A stretch of 11,818 nt of DNA from NCBI GenBank assembly GCA_023436685.1, contig JAEZIL010000097.1, forward strand, positions 1 to 11,818, read 5' to 3'. The notes beneath the pieces are model-generated. The model did not search any database and was not told where the DNA came from. It saw only the letters and a list, made by a program, of their open reading frames with translations. Position numbers and translations under genes: made by a program. Shown in pieces: positions 6,306 to 11,818 of the stretch; positions within the stretch are counted from its first letter, which is position 1, and each line of letters begins with the position of its first letter. Source of the DNA: Bacteroidota bacterium. GTDB lineage: Bacteria; Bacteroidota; Bacteroidia; Chitinophagales; Chitinophagaceae.

Positions 6306-7325
6306 ATGAGCAGCAAAGAACAACAGCTACGCGAGGCAATGGCCCAAAGGATACTCATCATCGATGGCGCAATGGGTACAATGGTGCAACGCTACAAGCT
6401 GGAAGAAGCCGACTATCGTGGCGAGCGGTTTAAAGATTGGCATATAGATTTGAAAGGAAATAATGATTTGCTGGTGATTACCAAGCCGGAAGTTATTAAG
6501 GCCATTCACCTTGAATATTTGAATGCAGGAGCAGATATTATTGAAACAGATACATTCAATGCGCAGGCAATATCGCTGGCCGACTATGAAATGCAGTCGC
6601 TTTCTTATGAAATGAATGTAGCAGCAGCAAAGGTTGCCCGCGAAGCTGTTAATGAATACTTAGCATCACACCCGGGCGAACAGAAATTTGTTGCCGGCGC
6701 CATTGGGCCAATGAATAAAACATTATCACTATCTCCCGATGTGAACAATCCCGGCTACCGGGGCACAACTTTCGATGAAGTTGCCGGTGCCTATTACGAG
6801 CAGATAAGGGGACTGATAGATGGAGGTGTAGATATACTTTTGGTAGAAACCATCTTTGATACATTGAATGCAAAGGCTGCGATCTATGCGATAAAAAAAT
6901 ACTTCCGAGATCATAAAATACAGTTACCTGTTATGATTTCAGGTACTATAACCGATGCGTCGGGCCGCACACTTAGCGGTCAAACGCTGGAGGCCTTCTA
7001 TATATCGGTAATGCACGCCAATCCGGTAAGTATTGGCCTTAACTGCGCACTGGGCGGCAAACAGATGCGGCCGCACATAGAAGAGTTGGCAAGCATTGCA
7101 GCCTGCAATGTAAGCGCTTACCCTAATGCCGGCCTGCCAAATGCAATGGGCGAATACGACGAAACACCCGAAGAAACAGCCGCCATAGTTGGCGAATTTG
7201 CAGCGCAAGGCTGGTTGAACGTAGTTGGCGGTTGCTGCGGCACCACGCCACAGCATATACGCGCTATAGCCAACGAAATGAAAAAATATAAACCAAGGGA
7301 ACTTCCCGTGCTGGCTGCGGTATAG
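6306..7325 (+). CDS. metH: Stand-alone homocysteine S-methyltransferase domain of split methionine synthase (MetH N-terminal part)
   Basis: A 339-residue protein collinear with the first module of cobalamin-dependent MetH, starting MSSK as in the E. coli enzyme. Blocks include [62 protein letters not shown] and [16 protein letters not shown]. All three zinc-ligand cysteines are present, at Cys247 (GLNCALG) and Cys310-Cys311 (GGCCGTTP), with the same numbers as in E. coli. The domain binds homocysteine through zinc and passes it to methylcobalamin. The protein ends where the folate-binding module would begin. The folate, cobalamin and activation modules are absent here and not encoded next door; they are expected as a separate metH gene elsewhere. 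Betaine-type or S-methylmethionine methyltransferase is less likely given the MetH-like similarity. Confidence 0.92.
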   Translation: MSSKEQQLREAMAQRILIIDGAMGTMVQRYKLEEADYRGERFKDWHIDLKGNNDLLVITKPEVIKAIHLEYLNAGADIIETDTFNAQAISLADYEMQSLSYEMNVAAAKVAREAVNEYLASHPGEQKFVAGAIGPMNKTLSLSPDVNNPGYRGTTFDEVAGAYYEQIRGLIDGGVDILLVETIFDTLNAKAAIYAIKKYFRDHKIQLPVMISGTITDASGRTLSGQTLEAFYISVMHANPVSIGLNCALGGKQMRPHIEELASIAACNVSAYPNAGLPNAMGEYDETPEETAAIVGEFAAQGWLNVVGGCCGTTPQHIRAIANEMKKYKPRELPVLAAV

Positions 7326-7389
7326 CACATAGCTCTTTATTAATATTAACTTAATCGCTACTTAACGATGCCGTTATAATCATTTAGTC

Positions 7390-7422
7390 ATTTTGTATAG
7401 CCGGATGTAGGCTATACAAAAT
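7390..7422. other. Perfect 13-bp hairpin before the phosphoesterase gene
   Basis: ATTTTGTATAGCC (7390-7402) and GGCTATACAAAAT (7410-7422) pair without mismatch around the 7-base loop GGATGTA. It starts 65 bases after the metH stop and ends 16 bases before the phosphoesterase ATG. No T-tract follows on either strand beyond the arm itself, so it is not a textbook terminator. It could end the metH transcript, act as an operator, or control translation of the next gene. Confidence 0.6.
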
Positions 7423-7438
7423 CATAGAGTGGTTATAT

Positions 7439-8314
7439 ATGGAGCAACGGGAAGTAGATATAGTAGTGATATCCGACACGCATTTAGGCACCTATGGTTG
7501 CCATGCTAAGGAACTCCTGCAATACCTTAAGAGCATCAGGCCAAAAACCCTGGTCCTCAACGGAGACATCATCGATATATGGCAGTTCAGCAAGCGCTAC
7601 TGGCCATCTACCCACATGATGGTGATCAAACACCTGGTAGGGCTAATTGCTAAAGATGTTCCCGTCTACTACATACCCGGCAACCACGACGAGATGCTGC
7701 GCAAGTTCAAAGACTTCCAGCTAGGCTCACTCAAAGTCACCAACAAACTATCGCTGAAGATAGATGGCGCCAACGTATGGATCTTCCACGGTGATGTGTT
7801 CGACGTAGTGATGCAGCATAGTAAGTGGCTGGCAAAGCTGGGCGCTGTTGGGTACGATACGCTCATCCTCATCAACCGTATCGTCAACTTCATATCCGAG
7901 AAGATGGGACGCGGTAAAGTATCTCTATCCAAGCAAATCAAGAACAGCGTAAAGGGTGCAGTAAAGTTCATCAACAACTTCGAAGCTACCGTTTGCGAGA
8001 TAGCCGCAGAGAACAAGTTCAAGTATGTGGTATGCGGGCATATACATCAGCCGGAGATACGCACCGTTGTTACCGATGATGGACCTGTAGTGTATATGAA
8101 CTCAGGCGACTGGATAGAGAACCTTACTGCACTAGAATGCAATGAAGGGAAGTGGAAGATCTATAGATATGCAGAAGACGTAATAGCAAAAGCTATAGAC
8201 ATAGAGAAGAAGCCTAAGCTGGAAGAAACACCTAAGAACCTTGCAGCAAGCCTGCTTCAAGAGCTCAGTATCAAGCGGGTGGGCAACTTCAATGGTTCAA
8301 TAGAAGCAGCATAA
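7439..8314 (+). CDS. Calcineurin-like metallophosphoesterase, LpxH-type (UDP-2,3-diacylglucosamine diphosphatase family)
   Basis: A 291-residue protein with the complete two-metal calcineurin-like set. These are SDTHLG (Asp13, His15), NGDIID (Asp43), PGNHDE (Asn82, His83), FHGDVFD (His117) and CGHIH (His201, His203), followed by YMNSGDW. The order and spacing fit the LpxH-like branch, which hydrolyses the pyrophosphate of UDP-2,3-diacylglucosamine in lipid A synthesis. It is longer than E. coli LpxH (240), with an extra helical stretch at about residues 125-195 and a C-terminal tail. Many Bacteroidota carry several such paralogues, so the exact substrate is uncertain and I give no symbol. The ATG follows a strong hairpin by 16 bases. 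A glycosyltransferase gene follows after 22 bases, suggesting a shared glycolipid or envelope pathway. Confidence 0.87.
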   Translation: MEQREVDIVVISDTHLGTYGCHAKELLQYLKSIRPKTLVLNGDIIDIWQFSKRYWPSTHMMVIKHLVGLIAKDVPVYYIPGNHDEMLRKFKDFQLGSLKVTNKLSLKIDGANVWIFHGDVFDVVMQHSKWLAKLGAVGYDTLILINRIVNFISEKMGRGKVSLSKQIKNSVKGAVKFINNFEATVCEIAAENKFKYVVCGHIHQPEIRTVVTDDGPVVYMNSGDWIENLTALECNEGKWKIYRYAEDVIAKAIDIEKKPKLEETPKNLAASLLQELSIKRVGNFNGSIEAA

Positions 8315-8336
8315 CACACTCCAATATATAACAGAA

Positions 8337-9356
8337 GTGAAGATCCTATTCGCAATACAAGGTACGGGCAATGGCCACTTAAGCCGTGCGCGAGATGTAT
8401 ATCCTGAACTGGCAAAGTATGGAGAGGTTGATGTGTTGATAAGCGGTATACAAGCGGATGTAAACTTCCCATATCCTGTGAAGTACAAGTTCTATGGCAT
8501 GAGCTTCATCTTTGGCAAGCATGGTGGTGTTGATATCTTCCAAACTATCAAACGTTCTAATCTCTTCAAGCTTATAAGTGATGTACGGAAGTTACCTATA
8601 GAACAATATGACCTTGTAGTAAACGACTTTGAACCTGTATCGGCATGGGCATGTAAGATGAAGAACCGCCCCTGCATCGCACTAAGCCATCAAAGTGCAG
8701 TACTACACGAGAATGCACCCAAACCTAAGAATGCCGACTGGAAAGGTAAAGTAGTATTGAAGCATTATGCGCCTGTTAGTGCTGCATATGGGTTTCACTT
8801 CAAACCCTATGGGAACAACATCTTTACGCCGGTTATACGCCAGCAGATAAGAGACATCCAACCGAGCGACGAAGGCCATTACACCGTTTACTTGCCTGCA
8901 TACGATGATGAAACCCTATTACTTCACCTCTCGCATTTTGAGCATGTAAAATGGCAAGTGTTTTCAAAGCATAATAAGCATGCATTCACTCAGAAGAATG
9001 TATCCATTCAGCCAATTGAGAATGATGCGTTCATTCGCAGCATGGCTTCAGCTACAGGTGTGCTATGCGGTGCGGGTTTCGAAGGCCCGGCGGAATCATT
9101 GTTTCTGGGCAAAAAGCTAATGGTGATACCTATGCAGGAACAATATGAACAGCATTGCAACGCAGCTGCATTAAAGGAGATGCGAGTACCTGTTATCAAA
9201 TATCTGGGTAGAAGGTATTATAATGATATACGCTGGTGGCTGCAAGATACCGCTCGTATTCAAGTAAACTACCCTGATATAACAGCTGATATAGTGGCTC
9301 AACTCATGCACGAGCAGGTGGCACGTCTTGCTATGCCAACTATATCAGTAGCCTAG
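8337..9356 (+). CDS. GT28/MurG-like glycosyltransferase family protein
   Basis: A 339-residue GT-B fold protein. The N-terminal domain opens MKILFAIQGTGNGHLSRA, where residues 9-18 (GTGNGHLSRA) form the glycine-rich acceptor-side loop seen in MurG-like enzymes. The C-terminal domain carries the nucleotide-sugar motif from Cys244: CGAGFEGPAES, then LGKKLMVIPMQEQYEQHCNA (about 257-276), with Glu253 and Gln269 at the places that usually contact the sugar nucleotide. It lacks the MurG-specific N-terminal motif, so it is not MurG itself. It resembles the uncharacterised glyco_trans_1_3 group. No signal peptide or membrane segment is seen, so it probably acts at the cytoplasmic membrane face. The start is GTG at 8337, placed by the conserved KILF strand. 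It follows the phosphoesterase by 22 bases (probable operon), and its stop abuts that of paaG. Confidence 0.85.
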   Translation: MKILFAIQGTGNGHLSRARDVYPELAKYGEVDVLISGIQADVNFPYPVKYKFYGMSFIFGKHGGVDIFQTIKRSNLFKLISDVRKLPIEQYDLVVNDFEPVSAWACKMKNRPCIALSHQSAVLHENAPKPKNADWKGKVVLKHYAPVSAAYGFHFKPYGNNIFTPVIRQQIRDIQPSDEGHYTVYLPAYDDETLLLHLSHFEHVKWQVFSKHNKHAFTQKNVSIQPIENDAFIRSMASATGVLCGAGFEGPAESLFLGKKLMVIPMQEQYEQHCNAAALKEMRVPVIKYLGRRYYNDIRWWLQDTARIQVNYPDITADIVAQLMHEQVARLAMPTISVA

Positions 9357-10133
9357 TTACTTGCCTTTGAAGGCAGGCTTGCGTTTCTCCAGGAATGCGT
9401 TAACACCTTCTTTGAAATCTTCGGTCTGGCCGGCTTCTACCTGCAGCTCTTTCTCAAGCTCAAGCTGTTGTTCCAGGTTGTTGGCAAAGGTGTGGTTCAA
9501 CAACCGCTTGGTAAGTCCTATACCTTTAGTAGGCATAGTAGCCAATGTAGCAGCTATCTTCTTGCTTTCTTCCTCAAATGTCTCATCACTAAAGCTTTTA
9601 TAGATCATACCCATGGCCACAGCCTCGTCTGCTGAAACCTTTTCGGCCGTCATCATCAAGGCAGCCGCACGTTGCATACCCACCAATCGTGGCAGGAAGA
9701 ATGTACCGGCACTATCGGGTATCAATGCTATCTTGCTAAATGCCTGAATGAATGATGCACTCTGATTGGCTACAACAATATCGCAAGCCAGTGCTATGTT
9801 GGCACCAGCCCCCGCAGCCACGCCATTCACCGCGCATACAATAGGCTTCTCGATAGTGCGCAGACGCATAATGATGGGATTGTAATGCTCGCGCACTATG
9901 CGTTCCAGCTCAGGGCCGTTAGGGTCGGTTGCTTCAGCAAGATCTTGGCCCGCACAGAATGCCTTGCCGGAACCGGTAATGTATATGGCACGTACACTTC
10001 CGTCCTCATTGCAATCGTCTAAGTGTTGTTGCAATGAAATAGCCATTTCGCGGTTAAAGCTGTTGAACTTCTCCGGGCGATTAAGTGTAATGTAGCCTAC
10101 ACCATTCTCTTTGCTAAGTAATACAGTGCTCAT
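9357..10133 (-). CDS. paaG: Enoyl-CoA hydratase/isomerase, PaaG-like (epoxyphenylacetyl-CoA isomerase family)
   Basis: A 258-residue crotonase-fold protein; E. coli PaaG has 262. GSGKAFCAGQDLAE (54-67) and VNGVAAGAGANIALACD (102-118) form the CoA-binding and oxyanion-hole segments. LIPDSAGTFFLPRLVG (137-152) supplies Asp140, matching the catalytic aspartate of PaaG-type isomerases and replacing the usual hydratase glutamates. The C-terminal TEDFKEGVNAFLEKRKPAF is characteristic. PaaG isomerises 1,2-epoxyphenylacetyl-CoA to its oxepin form in aerobic phenylacetate degradation. No other paa gene is near, so a general double-bond isomerase role in fatty-acid oxidation is also possible. The frame stays open to 10196, but I chose the ATG at 10133 (MSTVLLSK), where the crotonase fold begins. 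The TAA stop directly abuts the convergent gene's TAG. Confidence 0.85.
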   Translation of the reverse strand: MSTVLLSKENGVGYITLNRPEKFNSFNREMAISLQQHLDDCNEDGSVRAIYITGSGKAFCAGQDLAEATDPNGPELERIVREHYNPIIMRLRTIEKPIVCAVNGVAAGAGANIALACDIVVANQSASFIQAFSKIALIPDSAGTFFLPRLVGMQRAAALMMTAEKVSADEAVAMGMIYKSFSDETFEEESKKIAATLATMPTKGIGLTKRLLNHTFANNLEQQLELEKELQVEAGQTEDFKEGVNAFLEKRKPAFKGK

Positions 10134-10137
10134 GCCA

Positions 10138-10145
10138 CAAATGTA
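10138..10145 (-). promoter_or_regulatory. -7 promoter element of paaG
   Basis: On the minus strand this reads TACATTTG, a perfect TAnnTTTG, ending 4 bases before the paaG ATG. I see no exact TTG 19-22 bases further upstream (only TTA at 18), so the -33 part is weak. The position again implies a leaderless or very short-leader mRNA. Confidence 0.4.
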
Positions 10146-10156
10146 GGGAGAAAATG

Positions 10157-10188
10157 TTGGGTGTAATGATGGTGCTGTGCTATCTTTC
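10157..10188 (+). promoter_or_regulatory. Possible promoter of yifB
   Basis: TTG (10157-10159), a 21-base spacer, and TATCTTTC (10181-10188), which matches TAnnTTTG except at the last base. It lies 16 bases before the yifB ATG, in the 71-base divergent region shared with paaG. Confidence 0.4.
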
Positions 10189-10204
10189 CATTTCAATTGA
10201 TATA

Positions 10205-11746
10205 ATGCTGGTCAAAGTATTTGGTAGTGCAGTATATGGTGTAGATGCACTCACCATCACCATAGAAGTAGATACACCCGGTGGTAAGCCCGACTATGTG
10301 ATAGTAGGCTTGCCTGATAATGCCGTGAAAGAAAGCATAGAGCGTATTGTATCGGCCATAAAGAATGTAGGCATGGAGCGCCCGCGTATGCGACTGGTAG
10401 TGAACATGGCCCCTGCCGATATCAAGAAAGCAGGTGCGTCTTACGATCTGCCGTTAGCAATGGGCTGGCTGGCAGCATCGGGGCAGATACCGCATGAAGA
10501 TCTGGGTAACTATATTATAATGGGTGAGCTTTCTTTAGATGGTTCACTGCAACCTATAAAGGGAGCACTACCTATTGCAATACAGGCAAGGGCGGAAAAG
10601 TTTAAAGGATTGATAGTACCTAAAGCCAATGCACGTGAAGCTGCTTTGGTGAATAACCTGGAAGTATATGGCGTAGAACATATATCGGAAGTAATAGCTT
10701 TCTTCGAAAAGAAGAGCGACCTGAAACCGGTACAGGTGAGCACACGTGAAGAGTTCTTTGATGCACAAAACCATTTTGAGCTCGACTTCAATGATGTAAA
10801 AGGGCAAGAGAACGTAAAACGTGCACTGGAGATAGCGGCTGCAGGCGGGCATAATGCCATACTGATTGGCCCGCCGGGTGCAGGTAAAACCATGTTGGCA
10901 AAAAGGCTGCCCACTATATTGCCACCCATTACCATACACGAAGCGTTAGAAACGACCAAAATACATTCGGTAGCAGGTAAGTTGCCTACCAATACATCGC
11001 TGGTAGCACAAAGGCCATTCCGCTCACCGCATCATACCATAAGCGATGTAGCCCTGGTAGGTGGGGGTGGTATGCCACAACCGGGTGAAATATCCCTTGC
11101 GCACAATGGCGTCTTGTTCCTGGATGAATTGCCAGAGTTCAAAAGGTCGGTACTGGAGGTAATGAGACAGCCGATGGAGGAACGCAGGGTATCTATATCG
11201 CGAGCAAAAGTGAGTATCGACTTTCCTGCAAGTTTCATGCTGATTGCATCTATGAATCCATGCCCTTGCGGATACTTCAATCACCCGGAAAAAGAATGTA
11301 CCTGTTCGCCTGTAATGGTGCAACGGTATTTGAATAAAGTGTCGGGTCCGTTGCTGGACAGGATAGACCTGCATGTGGAAGTAACACCGGTACCATTCAG
11401 CGAACTTTCATCGCAACAAACTTCGGAACCCAGTACTAACATACGTGAACGTGTAATGAAAGCACGCGAGCGACAAGCTGCCCGATTTGAAGGGCAGGCA
11501 GGTGTATATAACAATGCACAGATGAGTAGCAAGCAGCTGAAAGAAATATGTGTGCTGAACCCAGTAGGACAAACATTGCTGAAGACCGCTATGGACAGGC
11601 TTAACTTATCGGCACGTGCATATGATCGTATATTGAAAGTATCGCGTACCATTGCCGATCTTGCAGATAGCGAAGATATAAGGCCGGAACATGTAGCAGA
11701 AGCTATACAATACCGCAGCCTCGATCGTGAAGGATGGGCGGGTTAA
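10205..11746 (+). CDS. YifB/ComM family AAA+ ATPase (Mg chelatase-like)
   Basis: A 513-residue protein, near the family's usual 500-515. The N-terminal ChlI-like domain (about 1-165) begins MLVKVFGSAVYGVDA and has IVGLPDNAVKES and VNMAPADIKKAG. The AAA+ Mg-chelatase-type domain (about 190-390) has Walker A GPPGAGKT (222-229), FRSPHHTISDVALVGGG, and Walker B LFLDE with Asp307-Glu308. A four-cysteine cluster, NPCPCG then CTC (Cys353, 355, 365, 367), follows, with LLDRIDLHVEV after it. The C-terminal domain (about 405-505) carries LNLSARAYDRILKVSRTIADL. ComM in naturally transformable bacteria is a hexameric branch-migration helicase that helps integrate incoming single-stranded DNA. YifB of other bacteria is presumed similar, and competence here is unproven. 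The frame opens at 10154, but family members start at the equivalent of ATG 10205. It overlaps the next, convergent gene by 4 bases. Confidence 0.93.
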   Translation: MLVKVFGSAVYGVDALTITIEVDTPGGKPDYVIVGLPDNAVKESIERIVSAIKNVGMERPRMRLVVNMAPADIKKAGASYDLPLAMGWLAASGQIPHEDLGNYIIMGELSLDGSLQPIKGALPIAIQARAEKFKGLIVPKANAREAALVNNLEVYGVEHISEVIAFFEKKSDLKPVQVSTREEFFDAQNHFELDFNDVKGQENVKRALEIAAAGGHNAILIGPPGAGKTMLAKRLPTILPPITIHEALETTKIHSVAGKLPTNTSLVAQRPFRSPHHTISDVALVGGGGMPQPGEISLAHNGVLFLDELPEFKRSVLEVMRQPMEERRVSISRAKVSIDFPASFMLIASMNPCPCGYFNHPEKECTCSPVMVQRYLNKVSGPLLDRIDLHVEVTPVPFSELSSQQTSEPSTNIRERVMKARERQAARFEGQAGVYNNAQMSSKQLKEICVLNPVGQTLLKTAMDRLNLSARAYDRILKVSRTIADLADSEDIRPEHVAEAIQYRSLDREGWAG

Positions 11747-11818
11747 CGCGTTGAGCTCAGGGCTTTCTTATATGTTTCTAAGAAACGCTCACGCGCTGCT
11801 TTGTGTTCAACGATAGGT
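11743..11818 (-). CDS. C-terminal end of an unidentified protein (partial)
   Basis: Read on the minus strand, the frame enters from the right edge and ends in PIVEHKAARERF, LETYKKALSSTR and a TAA at 11743-11745. The 24 visible codons look like a charged amphipathic C-terminal helix. This is too short to name; some sugar-kinase and dehydrogenase families end this way, but I do not commit. The stop overlaps the yifB stop, sharing TTAA (11743-11746). Gene status is likely but not certain from so little sequence. Confidence 0.55.
   Translation of the reverse strand, partial: PIVEHKAARERFLETYKKALSSTR

Noticed and set aside
6236..6433. A 65-codon plus-strand ORF across the metH start
   Set aside because: It overlaps the well-supported metH N-terminus in another frame, its product has no recognisable pattern, and it covers the metH promoter. 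It is a shadow frame.
7326..7438. The 13-bp hairpin as the metH intrinsic terminator
   Set aside because: No T-tract follows the stem on the plus strand (CATAGAGTGG comes next), so I list it as an unexplained hairpin, not as a terminator.
9357..10133. A phenylacetate degradation cluster
   Set aside because: Only the PaaG-like gene is present. The neighbours are a glycosyltransferase and YifB, so no paa operon is supported.
10510..10992. A 160-codon minus-strand ORF inside yifB
   Set aside because: It is antisense to the conserved ChlI and Walker A region. Its Ser/Ala/Cys-rich translation is typical of a shadow frame.

Overview
This looks like chromosomal DNA from a member of the Bacteroidota, probably a Chitinophagales-like lineage. 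The protein sequences have a Bacteroidota flavour (MnmG, RecX, ApaG, the stand-alone N-terminal MetH domain). Shine-Dalgarno sequences are essentially absent. Several genes are preceded by the Bacteroidota-type promoter, TTG about 17-22 bases from TAnnTTTG. The lineage is inferred from protein patterns, not from a search. No mobile element, integrase, tRNA, rRNA or CRISPR array is visible. The window is mostly housekeeping, and the interest lies in its regulatory DNA and a few architectural oddities.

Layout. (1) 1-2118, plus strand: the 3' two thirds of mnmG (tRNA U34 modification), then recX one base later, then apaG. (2) 2150-2503, minus strand: a small VOC/glyoxalase-fold protein, convergent with apaG and divergent from typA. 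(3) 2568-4540: typA/bipA with a good promoter, an inverted repeat abutting its -33 element, and a strong hairpin terminator. A parS-like palindrome lies directly behind the terminator. (4) 4566-6028: an AT-rich, multi-pass GT-C type membrane glycosyltransferase. (5) 6029-6305: a 277-base gap holding a tiny, possibly decayed, secreted-protein ORF, repeats, a hairpin and the metH promoter. (6) 6306-7325: a stand-alone homocysteine-binding domain of cobalamin-dependent methionine synthase. (7) 7390-7422: a perfect 13-bp hairpin. (8) 7439-9356: a probable two-gene operon of an LpxH-like metallophosphoesterase and a MurG/GT28-like glycosyltransferase. (9) 9357-10133, minus: a PaaG-like enoyl-CoA hydratase/isomerase. 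(10) 10205-11746, plus: YifB/ComM AAA+ ATPase. (11) 11743-11818, minus: the last codons of an unidentified gene.

How the genes relate. The first block is information and stress housekeeping (tRNA modification, RecA control, ApaG, the ribosome-associated GTPase TypA). The middle holds envelope glycosylation functions (the GT-C enzyme, and the phosphoesterase plus GT28 pair) on either side of one-carbon metabolism (MetH-N). The most notable signals are four. First, a 12-bp palindrome identical to the core of the ParB-binding site parS. Second, -7 promoter elements only 4-6 bases upstream of three start codons, which suggests leaderless mRNAs. Third, the secreted-peptide remnant and its inverted/tandem repeats upstream of metH. 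Fourth, the 13-bp hairpin 16 bases before the phosphoesterase start. I see no clearly new multi-gene system. The phosphoesterase-glycosyltransferase pair is the best candidate for an under-described pathway.
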